DNA of 64,000 nucleotides, taken from Margaritifera margaritifera (taxonomy: Eukaryota > Mollusca > Bivalvia > Unionida > Margaritiferidae). Shown piece after piece: positions 52,941 to 62,676 of this stretch (position 1 is its first letter; each line of letters begins with the position of its first letter). A model generated the notes under the pieces. The model was given only the letters and a program-made list of their open reading frames with translations. It was not told the DNA's origin and ran no database searches. The position numbers and the translations under genes were made by a program. Location of the stretch: positions 1,612,001 to 1,676,000 of the forward strand of contig JAQPZY010001232.1 in the NCBI GenBank assembly GCA_029931535.1. The letters run 5' to 3'.

Positions 52941-53879
52941 AAAAAAAAAACATTCTAGCTATTACTTCTTGCAATAAAAATAGCTATTCATTCATATAGA
53001 GTATTTAAAAAGGCACTACTAATATTTTTTGGCCTAATGAAAATACAATTTTGATTTACATTGTTTGTCCTCTAAACGTTTTGAGAGAAAATGGTGAAAG
53101 CGAGAGAGAATGATCACGAATGAGAAATGTCAGTAGAATTTTCGGGTAGCTATTGCGACAGATGAAATGTACTCATTCAGAACTTGGAGTCGAATTTACA
53201 AGCAAATAGTGAAATATACGTTGTTCCTATCAGTGTTTATAGTTTTTTTGTATGAACACGTGCTTTTATTTACATATTTCATTGAACATTTTAAACTATA
53301 TCAAAATGTCGCAGAATGACTTGACACACATAAACGACATAATAATGCAATCTGTATTAAACGACAACCACGAGGCACGTTTGTTCTGCATTACATATCT
53401 GTACTACGTAGCAATTGATAGTATTTACCTTTTTGAGAACGAAAGATGTACCATGTGAGTTTAAAAACAATTTCCAATGCACATGTGATAATAAAAATAT
53501 AATTAAAAAAAGTATAGAAAATCTGGAAGGAGAAGGTACAGGAACAGTGTTATTTGCACTTTTCATCATCATCATCTGAAAGGATAAAATGTGAGTAAAT
53601 ATCCAGAAACTCGTTATCATATTGAGTTGAGGAAAATGTTTGCGATTTTCATTTCACTCGAGCTATGTAATCTTTATTTAGCCAACATTTATGTGAATAA
53701 GTCCTCTTTAACTTTGTAGAAATAATGGGAAAGTATCTCAAAGTACCAAAAGCGTAATATATGCACAAAAATACAAGAAAACATGTTTGTGAAAACTTAT
53801 GGTATGCACTTGGCGATCAAAATTATCGTGAGTACTCTACTCTCTTATTCCTTCTTCTTTTCCTCTTTCTTCTTCTCCA

Positions 53880-53936
<57 letters not shown>
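53880..53936. repeat. (ATT)n trinucleotide array
   Basis: About 19 ATT units. Unit 1 has about three at the homologous place near 6900. Confidence 0.95.
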
Positions 53937-53937
<1 letters not shown>

Positions 53938-54494
53938 ACTGTTGTTGTGGTTGAAGGTGATGATGGCGTTCATGATCACGGTAACTATGGTGTTTTTCGT
54001 GTATTATCTTGCTGCTCTTGTTGATGCTATTTTATAACGCTTCTATTGAAAGGCTGTTTTGTTACTGTTGTAGCCCTTGTTGTTGTTGTTGTCATTTTAA
54101 TTTACATGCTGTGGTTGAATGATGCTATGGGATTTTATCTCAGTACTGCATAATGATATTATGTATATACAATAACAAAGACGGTTAAAAGAACAAAATG
54201 CAACAAATATATTTTAAAAAACTTGTGGTGGTGGGGGAATTGGAGGAGTGGTCTACACATATTATATAGTGATTAATTTGTATTAGTATTGAATGCCTGT
54301 AATCTTTTCTTTTGTCTATAGCCGAAGATATCAACGATGACATTCGCCAAGGAAACATATTTGTTTTTGATGATTCTTTCTACCAAATCTTCTCACACAC
54401 ACGTACAATAGCTGACGAAAAATAATTTACAAAGTTTTGCAGCGATTCTGCCAAAAAGGAAACTGATGAAATATGTATTAATTTCTTCCATTGT

Positions 54495-55640
54495 TCAAGG
54501 CTACTAATAACACATTGCTCATTTTATAATGCATTTGTTTCACAATTTTCTTCCGTTTGCCTTTTTTGTCCTAATTTCATATAATTTACTTCTAACACCT
54601 ACTAAACCCCACTGTGGAAAGAACATCCACTGACCTATATTTGTACTAGGGAATTAGGGGAATTAAACTGATTCGGCGTTTGCAGTTCAATCATATCAAG
54701 TTCATAATTAAGAGATGCATCACATACAAGACTGTCCATTAAATGTATATTTTTGTTCTTTAAAATATTGATTTTACATTGCACTATAGTGGATGTCCTT
54801 CTCACTTGTTAAACGAGGTCAGTTATACCATGTGACTTTTTCGCCTTTGTTTGCTTTTGCATACTGATGTGATGTTATGTCATTTTTTCTGGCATCAAAC
54901 AATGATTTCAACAATTATTCTCCAAGCCCGATGGATTCAAATTTTTCTTGTTTTCTTTTTTCTTTGTGCAGGATTTTCATTTAAATTTGTAAATAGTCTG
55001 AATATAATAAGACTAATTTCTTTCTTTACAAAATAGGAAGCAGTGCCCATTTAAATTTTTAAATAGTTAAACATTACTAGTAACACATTGTTCTTTTTAT
55101 AATGTATTTGTTTTACAATTTTGTTCCGCTTGCCGTCTTTGTACTAATTTCGTATAATTCACTTCTACCACCAACTAAACTCCACTGTGGAAAACGCATA
55201 TACAACACTTGTACTAGTCAGTGGTCATAGCAAATTAGAGGAATTAAACTGATTTGACGTTCGGAGTTCAATCATTTCAAGGTCATAATTTAGAGATGCA
55301 TCAACTCCAAGACTGTCCATTACACGTATATGTGTGTGTGTGTGCAAAAGCAAAAAAGAGGCGAAAAGTCACATGGTATAACTGATCTCATTGATCAGTT
55401 ATACCATGTGGCGTTTCGCCTCTTTATACTTTTGCATATTGATGTATTGTGGGGGAGGGGGTTGGTTTTTTTAATTTTTTATTTGTTTTTTTGCATGAAA
55501 CAATGATAGTAAAAATCGATTAAAATGTTTTCCTGTTTTTCTTTGTTTTTGTTTTTTTGTTTTTTTTTTGTACAGGACTTTCATTTAAATGAGTAAATTG
55601 TCGGTATATAATCAGACTAATTTCTTTCTTTACAGAAAAG
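54495..55640 (+). repeat. Tandem duplication of about 570 bp inside block C
   Basis: Segments from about 54495 and from about 55080 share AACACATTG, TTTGTTTCACAATTTT-like, CTAAACTCCACTGTGG-like, GAATTAAACTGATT and AGAGATGCATCA landmarks in the same order. The first copy keeps only one arm of the long hairpin; the second keeps both arms. Unit 1 has a single copy. Confidence 0.8.
55344..55435 (+). repeat. Long near-perfect hairpin, unit 5 copy
   Basis: Left arm 55344-55387 and right arm 55393-55435 differ from one another at a handful of bases. The central part, including ACATGGTATAACTGATC and its complement, is perfectly paired. It is preceded by (GT)n, as in unit 1 (7693-7783). Confidence 0.85.
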
Positions 55641-55865
55641 GACATGGTACCTTTTTAAATCTTTTTTCCTTGCAATGACTTCATATCTTATATTTTTCAC
55701 ACCTTTTGTTAATGTCAACAAGTAAAAGGCACACTATAGTGTTATTTAGCCCATCATAATCTAAGCAATATTTCGAGTCTAAAATAATACAGCAAATATT
55801 TTCAACATAATTTAGACTGCACTTCATAAACTGTCAATTCCAAATCTAAGAAAGACTATTTCCTC

Positions 55866-55896
55866 TCTCTCTCTCTCTCTCTCTCCAGTTATACAA

Positions 55897-55955
<59 letters not shown>
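55866..55955. repeat. (CT)n and (TA)n tracts at the gypsy insertion site
   Basis: A short CT tract, then GTTATACAAATT, then a TA tract ending in ATAC. The final ATAC is the left half of the target-site duplication. Confidence 0.9.
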
Positions 55956-55956
<1 letters not shown>

Positions 55957-56198
55957 TGTTATGTATGATGTTATATAATATTATAAATATTTTAGGAAAT
56001 TATAAATGTTTCTTCACTTTAATATTTGCTTAAATCTTTATGTTTATCAGGAAAAACATGTTTAACTAGTGTCCTTGAATTAGGTTGTTTTGATCAATAT
56101 AATGTTTTCTCAATTTGAAGGTCAAGGTTGATTTTGTTTACAAGTAGAATTCCATCAAGATGACTCATGTTCTAGAACATTCTGTCATGTGACCAATC

Positions 56199-56208
56199 TT
56201 TATATATA
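56199..56208 (+). promoter_or_regulatory. Probable TATA box of the LTR promoter
   Basis: TTTATATATA in the middle of the LTR, identical in the 3' copy (62167-62176). The position about 245 bases into the LTR fits a U3 promoter. Transcription start is not determinable by eye. Confidence 0.55.
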
Positions 56209-56626
56209 CCATGTTTGGTGGACATTTTTTCAGTTTTGACATTACCATCAGTCTTGTAAAGAGCTAATACAGTTGTGAAAATTCATTCCAAATTCTAAGA
56301 GAGGAATTATTTTAAATATTCGTTGGATTATAACAGTGCTCATAAACTTTTAGATTTTGGATTTTTAATTGATGATTTTGGAATTTATGTGAACTTATTC
56401 AGAGATTTTGGAATACTTCATTTTGACATCAGCACATCAAGATTACTAGTACATCAGGACTTTGGAGACCATTAGCACATCATAACATTCAAGGACACAG
56501 CCGTGAATTCGGAACATTCTATATTTAGGACTTGTGATTAGAACAATCATTCTTATTGGATTATTAGGATTTCAAAACACATTACTGTAAGTGACTTTTT
56601 GATTTTTTTCATTTTAATTATCTAGT

Positions 56627-56632
56627 AATAAA
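56627..56632 (+). promoter_or_regulatory. AATAAA polyadenylation signal in the LTR
   Basis: The signal lies about 80 bases before the LTR end. In the 3' LTR the same hexamer (62593-62598) would terminate the element transcript. Confidence 0.6.
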
Positions 56633-56715
56633 TTGCTTGTTGATTTTTACTTGATTTGTTGGTTTCACTTTTTTTCTGTTACATTTTTCTTAGACCATAG
56701 AGTCGTAACAGAAAT

Positions 56716-56733
56716 TGGGGGCTCGTCCGGGAT
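56716..56733 (+). promoter_or_regulatory. Primer binding site, proline-tRNA type
   Basis: TGGGGGCTCGTCCGGGAT is complementary to the 3' 18 bases (with CCA) of animal tRNA-Pro. It is the primer-site sequence best known from gammaretroviruses. It begins after a five-base spacer (GAAAT) following the LTR. Confidence 0.92.
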
Positions 56734-56877
56734 TGAATTTCTTTAAAGCATATTGGAGATATTAAAGTTATTTTTTAAATTCATATTGATTTTGTCTCGG
56801 AGAATTTTATTTTTTTTGTCATTGGCAAAGATTTTATATAGAGAAATTTTTTTGTGTGAAACCAACAAGCATTTACA

Positions 56878-57345
56878 ATGGCATCTAATGTTCAGAATTT
56901 CATTTCAAAACCTACCCAGGAGGGGTTAGAGTGCATGAGAAAGGATGAGTTGCTCGAGCTTGCCAGAAAATACAGTCTATCTGAGACAAAAGTATCATTG
57001 ACAAAACAGGAGATAAAGATTATTTTGATTCAGTATTTAGTAGGAAAGGGAATTTTTGAAAATAGTGCTTTAAGTTTGAAGAGAAAGCCTGTATCTGGTT
57101 CTGACAGGAAATTAAGGGAATTAGAGTTAAAGAACCAGATGGATTTAGAATTGGCAAAGCTTCAGATTCAGAGAGAGAGAGAGAAAGAAGAGAGGCAGAT
57201 ACAGATGGAGAGAGAGAAGGAAGAGAGGCAGATACAAATGCAAAAAGAAGAGAGGCAGATACAGATGGAGAGAGAGAAGGAAGAGAGGCAGATACAGATG
57301 GAGAGAGAGAAAGAAGAGAGGCAGATCCAAATGCAGAAAGAATAG
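56878..57345 (+). pseudogene. gag N-terminal segment, ended by a premature stop
   Basis: The start ATG has a good context (ACAATGG) about 144 bases after the primer site. Residues 1-65 form a compact helical region (RKDELLELARKYSL, then KQEIKIILIQYLV) that resembles SAP-like helix-extended-helix modules found at the start of some gypsy gags. From about residue 75 to the stop it is an arginine/glutamate/glutamine repeat likely to form a long coiled coil. The TAG at 57343 replaces a glutamate codon of the repeat by one base change, and the same frame continues immediately. The segment alone would lack capsid and nucleocapsid. Confidence 0.88.
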
Positions 57346-57480
57346 AGGCAGATCCAAATGCAGAAAGAAGAGAGGCAGATCCAAATGCAGAAGGAAGAGA
57401 GGCAGATACAAATGCAGATGGAGAGAGAGAAACAGGAGAGGGAGATGCAGAGAGAGAGAGAAAGAGAAGAAAGGGAAATG
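57165..57480 (+). repeat. Coding minisatellite in gag (27- and 33-bp units)
   Basis: About eight or nine units encode alternating nine-residue (QIQMQKEER) and eleven-residue (QIQMEREKEER) repeats, all multiples of three so the frame is kept. The first stop codon of the element lies inside it. Long open frames on the opposite strand over this array are an artefact of its composition. Confidence 0.9.
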
Positions 57481-59298
57481 CAATTTAAATTAAGAGAATT
57501 TGAACTGGCAAACAGAGCACACTCCACTCCTTTAAACACAAGTTCAGGTTTTGATGTTACTAGATATATTAGGTTTGTACCCCCTTTTCAGGAAAAAGAA
57601 GTAGATAAATACTTTCTTCATTTCGAGAAAATAGCTGAAAACTTGAAATGTCCCAGAGAGCGTTGGACTTTGTTATTACAAAGTGTACTCATTGGCAAAG
57701 CTCATGAAGTCTACATTTCACTGTCAGTACAACAAAGCACTGATTATGATGTGGTTAAGGAGTACATCTTGAAAGCTTATGAGTTGGTACCAGAGGCATA
57801 TCGACAAAGGTTTAGGAATTGTAGAAAAGAAACTGGACAAACTCATGTCGAATTTGCAAGGGATAAAGAACAACTATTTGATAGGTGGTGCTCAGCCAAG
57901 AAAGTTGATCAAGCTTATGATAACCTCCGACAGCTCGTATTAATTGAAGAGTTCAAGAGGTGCATCCATAGTGATGTTAAAACCTATCTTGACGAGCAGA
58001 ATGTGGAAACTTTGGAAAATGCTGCTCGTATGGCTGATGATTATTCCTTGACTCACAAAATTTCATTTGGCAATAAGTCGTCCTCTCAGCAGTTTTCTGG
58101 TAAAAAACCATTTCAATCTCATTCGAGTACTTCCAAATTTCACAACAGCACAACTGTTAGGAATCAAACATCTGATAAAACTGATCAGAAATCCTTATCT
58201 CTTCCTACGTGCACTTATTGTAAAACGAAAGGGCACGTTATTTCTGATTGCTTCAAGTTGAAAAATAAGCAACAGAGTAAAGACAGAGCTTTTCCAAATG
58301 CTCTTATTTCTACGAGGTCAAGGTCACGGTCTTGTATTGAAAGCAATACATTTGTTGGATCAAACAAACCCCAGTCTGACTCTATTTTGGAGGCTTATGA
58401 ACCATTCATGTCAGAAGGTTCTATATCACTTATTGGTGATTCTGTCAAGCCTATCCCAATTAAAATATTAAGGGACACTGGAGCTTCCCAGAGTCTTTTA
58501 TTATCAGGTACTTTGCCTTTGTCTGAGGAGTCTTCTTCAAGTGAAAGTGTTCTTGTTCAGGGAGTAGAGTGCGGCTTTGTAAATGTTCCTCTCCATTGTG
58601 TAAATTTGGCATCAGACTTAGTTTCTGAACCTGTGACTGTTGGGGCAGTGACTTCTTTACCCATAGAGGGTGTTCATTTATTACTAGGCAATGACCTAGC
58701 TGGAGATAAGGTTGTGGTTAATCCACTTGTAACTGACAAGCCTTGTTTGGATCAGAAAGTTGATCCTGTCGAAACTGAAATCCCTGATTTATACCCTGCT
58801 TGTGCAGTTACTAGAGCTATGGCAAAAAGAGCTCTTGAGAGTGATGTTGATCAGGATATTATTCCTTTAGCTGACACATGTATTGGTCAGTCTTTTGATG
58901 AGGTCACTTTTTCCTCAGGTATTGATCAATCAAATGGTATTGATCACAGTGATCCTCTTTTGGCAACTCATTCTCTTTGTTCTAATCAGGATGGCAAACG
59001 ACAATCCCTTGTCGTTGAACAGGAGCAAGATCCAGAGATATCTTGTTTGTTTCAGAGGGCTATTAGTGAAACTGAAGCCACACAAGTTCCAGTGTGTTAC
59101 TTTGTGAAAAATGGGGTCCTTATGAGGAAATGGAGACCACCTGATGTACCCGTTGGTGACGAGTGGTCAGTGAGCTATCAAATTGTTGTTCCTAAGTCAT
59201 ATCGACATGAAATTCTTAATTTAGCCCATGAAACTCCTTTGGCTGATCATTTAGGAGTCCGTAAGATTTATCATAAGATCTTGAATCATTTTTATTGA
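57346..59298 (+). pseudogene. gag capsid and nucleocapsid, protease, and start of integrase
   Basis: Counting from the first internal ATG (57358), the coiled-coil repeat ends near residue 50. The capsid region follows (VDKYFLHFEKIAENL, ERWTLLLQSVL), with a segment at about 146-230 (EAYRQRFRN, then LRQLVLIEEFKRCI) that looks like the SCAN domain/capsid C-terminal domain. A CX2CX4HX4C zinc knuckle lies at 285-298 (CTYCKTKGHVISDC). The protease active site is LRDTGASQSLLLS, with the aspartate at 373, followed by LLLGNDLAG, the second conserved protease block. The segment closes with the first half of the integrase HHCC zinc-binding domain (LAHETPLADHLG). The TGA at 59296 falls where this family normally has a tryptophan, one base change away; the frame continues beyond it. 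Confidence 0.92.
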
Positions 59299-61785
59299 CC
59301 GAAACTCAAAAGTGATGTTTCTAAATACTGCAGATCTTGTCACACTTGTCAAATGGTAGGAAAACCCAATCAGAAGATACCTAAGGCTCATCTGCAACCT
59401 ATTCCTGCATTTGATGAACCATTTAGTAGAATAATGGTAGACTGTGTTGGTCCTTTACCTAAAACCAAGTCAGGCAACCAATACTTGTTGACCATCATGT
59501 GTACATGTACAAGATTTCCAGAAGCAATTCCTCTGAGAAATATAAAAACTAAAACTATTGTGAATGCTTTGGTGAAGTTTTTTACACTTGTTGGCCTTCC
59601 CAAATCTGTCCAGTCGGATCAAGGGTCAAATTTTATGTCTGGAATTTTCCAACAAGTTATGCATGAATTAGGCATCCAACAGTTTAAATCTTCTGCCTAT
59701 CACCCTGAAAGTCAAGGTGCTTTGGAAAGATTTCATCAAACTTTGAAGAATATGATTCGATCATATTGCTTTGATACAGAAAAGGATTGGAATGAGGGTG
59801 TTCATTTGTTGTTGTTTGCTGTTAGGGAATCAGTTCAAGAGTCGTTGGGTTTTAGTTCCTTTGAACTAGTTTTTGGTCATACTGTCCGTGGACCATTGAA
59901 ATTATTGAAAGAGAAACTTCTTTCAAATGAAGATTCAAAGATGAATCTTCTTGATTATGTTTCTGATTTCAAATACAAGTTGTCAAAGGCCTGTGAAGTA
60001 GCAGGAACTAATCTTCACACTACTCAGTCAAAAATGAAATTAAGTTATGACAGAAATACACAGGAAAGGAGTTTTAAACCTGGTGACAAAGTTCTGGCTC
60101 TCTTTCCCATACCTCAGAATCCTCTTCAGGCTAAATTTTATGGTCCTTATACCGTTGAAAAGAAAGTAAATGACTTAAATTATATCATTAACACTCCTGG
60201 GAGACGGAAACAGAAACAACTTTGTCATATAAATATGTTAAAGGAATATTTTGACAGAGATAGCCCAGCTAATTATTCTGTTAATTTAGTTGTACCTGTC
60301 CCACACAGTGAAGATATCAACGATGGAGTACGATCAGACTATAGTGACTCTGGTATAACCAATCTTCGGAATTCAGAAATATTGAACAACCTAGACCAGA
60401 AACTTTCACATCTACAACAACAAGAAAGAAATGAACTAAAACAGCTATTACATGACTATGAGCACTTGTTTCCTGATGTTCCAACACGAACAAGTAAAAT
60501 TTATCATGACGTTGACATTGTAGATTCTGCGCCTGTGAAACAGCATCCTTATAGGATGAATCCTCTCAAACAGAACTATCTGAAGAAAGAAATTCAGTAT
60601 CTACTGGAGAATGATTTCATAGAACCAAGTAAAAGTAACTGGAGTTCACCATGTATTCTTGTTCCCAAGCCAGATAATACATTCCGTATGTGTACTGACT
60701 ATAGAAAAGTCAACAGTGTCACCAAAACTGATTCATTTCCAATCCCAAGAATGGACGATTGCATTGATAAAATTGGAAATGCGGAATATGTCACCAAGTT
60801 TGACCTTTTAAAAGGATTCTGGCAAATTCCACTGACGGAAAGGGCAAAAGAAATTTCAACATTTGTAACTCCAGATGGACTTTATCAATATAAAGTTATG
60901 CCGTTTGGAATGAAAAATTCGCCTGCAACGTTTCAACGTCTGATGAACATGATAACATTTGGTCTTGATAATTGTGACGCTTATATCGATGACGTCATTA
61001 TCTACAACAACACCTGGGAAGATCATTTGGAAACCATTCGAAAATTCTTCGATCGACTCAGCGATGCGAATCTGACAATTAATTTGAGTAAAAGTGAGTT
61101 TTGCCATGCTTGTGTCACATTATTAGGACATATTGTGGGACAAGGTCAAGTTAAACCTATAAAAGTTAAGGTCAAAGCTATCTCTGAATTTCAAGTTCCA
61201 ATTTGTAAAAAGCAACTGATGCGATTTCTAGGTATGGATGGATATTATCGGAAATTTTGTTCCAATTTTTCTAAAATTGCTGAACCTTTGACAAGTTTAT
61301 TGAGTAAGAAAACCAAATTTCATTGGTCTGACAAGTGTCAGGAATCTTTTGACAAGTTAAAGGCCATGCTTAAGAATGCACCAGTTCTTTCTGCACCAAA
61401 TTTCAGCCAATCATTTAAATTATCTGTTGATGCAAGTGATGTAGGGGTTGGTGGAGTATTGATTCAGGAAGACAAAAGTGGTGTGGATCACCCTGTGTGT
61501 TATTTTTCTAAAAAACTAAACAAACATCAGAAAAATTATTCCACAATTGAGAAGGAATGTTTGGCTTTGATATTGGCTTTACAGCATTTTGAAGTGTATG
61601 TTACCTCAGCTCTTTCTCCAATTATTGTGTACAGTGATCACAATCCCCTTACTTTCATCAACAAAATGAAAGATAAAAATCGGAGATTGTTGAGATGGAG
61701 TTTGATATTGCAGGAATATAACATTGACATCAAACACATCAGGGGAAAAGACAATGTGATTGCAGATGCACTCTCACGTGCCTAG
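59299..61785 (+). pseudogene. Integrase core, reverse transcriptase and RNase H
   Basis: The same frame continues after the stop with the cysteine pair of the zinc domain (YCRSCHTCQ). Counting from the first ATG (59353), the integrase catalytic triad is D30, D89 and E125 (D-D-35-E spacing, motifs MVDCVGP, SDQGSNF and HPESQGALERF). A GPY/F-type module (FYGPYTVEKKV) lies near 258-270; no chromodomain is seen. Reverse transcriptase spans about 395-620 with KFDLLKGFWQI (catalytic D484), MPFGMKNSPATFQR and YIDDV (544-548, genomic 60982-60996). RNase H follows from about 690 (LSVDASDVGVGGVL with D693, then STIEKECLAL and YSDHNPL) and ends ADALSRA. All catalytic residues checked are present. The segment lacks its own start, since it depended on the upstream polyprotein. 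Confidence 0.95.
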
Positions 61786-61914
61786 AAATCTAATATTGCT
61801 TGATGTAATTAAGTCCAGTATCATAAAACATGTTCTTATGTAATTTTGGTTATTATAGTATTAGATGTATATTCAAAAGAAAGCTTTATTACATAAATCT
61901 TTCTTTTTCTTTAT

Positions 61915-61923
61915 GAGGGGAGG
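61915..61923 (+). promoter_or_regulatory. Polypurine tract
   Basis: GAGGGGAGG lies directly before the TG of the 3' LTR. It would prime plus-strand DNA synthesis. Confidence 0.9.
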
Positions 61924-62676
61924 TGTTATGTATGATGTTTATATAATATTAAAAATATTTTAGGAAATTATAAATGTTTCTTCACTTTAATATTTGCTTA
62001 AATCTTTATGTTTATCAGGAAAAACATGTTTAACTAGTGTCCTTGAATTAGGTTGTTTTGATCAATATAATGTTTTCTCAATTTGAAGGTCAAGGTTGAT
62101 TTTGTTTACAAGTAGAATTCCATCAAGATGACTCATGTTCTAGAACATTCTGTCATGTGACCAATCTTTATATATACCATGTTTGGTGACATTAATTCAG
62201 TTTTGACATTACCATCAGTCTTGTAAAGAGCTAATACAGTTGTGAAAATTCATTCCAAATTCTAAGAGAGGAATTATTTTAAATATTCATTGGATTATAA
62301 CAGTGCTCATAAACTTTTAGATTTTGGATTTTTAATTGATGATTTTGGAATTTATGTGAACTTATTCAGAGATTTTGGAATACTTCATTTTGACATCAGC
62401 ACATCAAGATTACTAGTACATCAGGACTTTGGAGACCATTAGCACATCATAACATTCAAGGACACAGCCGTGAATTCGGAACATTCTATATTTAGGACTT
62501 GTGATTAGAACAATCATTCTTATTGGATTATTAGGATTTCAAAACACATTACTGTAAGTGACTTTTTGATTTTTTCATTTTAATTATCTAGTAATAAATT
62601 GCTTGTTGATTTTTGCTTGATTTGTTGGTTTCACTTTCTTTCTGTTACATTTTTCTTAGACCATAGAGTCGTAACA
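61924..62676 (+). repeat. 3' LTR
   Basis: It starts TGTTATGTATGATG and ends GTCGTAACA, with about nine small differences from the 5' LTR. It is followed by ATAC, the right target-site duplication, and then block C sequence. Confidence 0.96.

Larger units (their letters stand above)
53065..55956 (+). repeat. Unit 5, block C up to the gypsy insertion
   Basis: It matches unit 1 from about 6034 to about 8330 in direct orientation, with one internal tandem duplication (54495-55640) not present in unit 1. The region around 53880 is an ATT expansion where unit 1 has only a short ATT run. It ends in the TA tract that received the gypsy element; block C resumes at 62677. Confidence 0.85.
55957..56710 (+). 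repeat. 5' LTR
   Basis: It starts TGTTATGTATGATG and ends GAGTCGTAACA, a TG...CA form with short terminal symmetry (TGTTA...TAACA). It contains a TATA box and an AATAAA signal in the order expected of an LTR promoter followed by polyadenylation. It is almost identical to the 3' LTR and related to the older solo LTR at 27632-28332. Confidence 0.96.
55957..62676 (+). mobile_element. Near-complete Ty3/gypsy LTR retrotransposon with integrase upstream of RT (Gmr1-like layout)
   Basis: The element is 6,720 bp long with LTRs of 754 and 753 bp and the 4-bp duplication ATAC on both sides (55953-55956 and 62677-62680). It has a proline-tRNA-type primer site five bases after the 5' LTR and the polypurine tract GAGGGGAGG before the 3' LTR. 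The coding frame, constant from 56878 to 61785, encodes in order a gag, protease, integrase, reverse transcriptase and RNase H. Ordinary Ty3/gypsy elements place integrase last; the order here is that of copia elements and of the Gmr1-like gypsy group. Two single-codon stops (57343 and 59296) interrupt an otherwise open frame. Only about 140 bases lie between RNase H and the 3' LTR, so there is no envelope gene. By eye the LTRs differ by about six substitutions and three one-base indels, so insertion is recent. Confidence 0.95.

Noticed and set aside
57343..57345. Programmed stop-codon readthrough between gag segments
   Set aside because: The stop lies inside the coiled-coil repeat, not at a gag-pol boundary, and a single base change explains it.
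57145..57539. Long minus-strand open frames over the gag repeat (LSSF/LPLF repeats)
   Set aside because: They mirror the purine-rich coding minisatellite on the plus strand and have no independent support.
61786..61923. Envelope-like gene after RNase H of the gypsy element
   Set aside because: Only 138 bases separate the stop codon from the 3' LTR and they hold no open frame of useful length.
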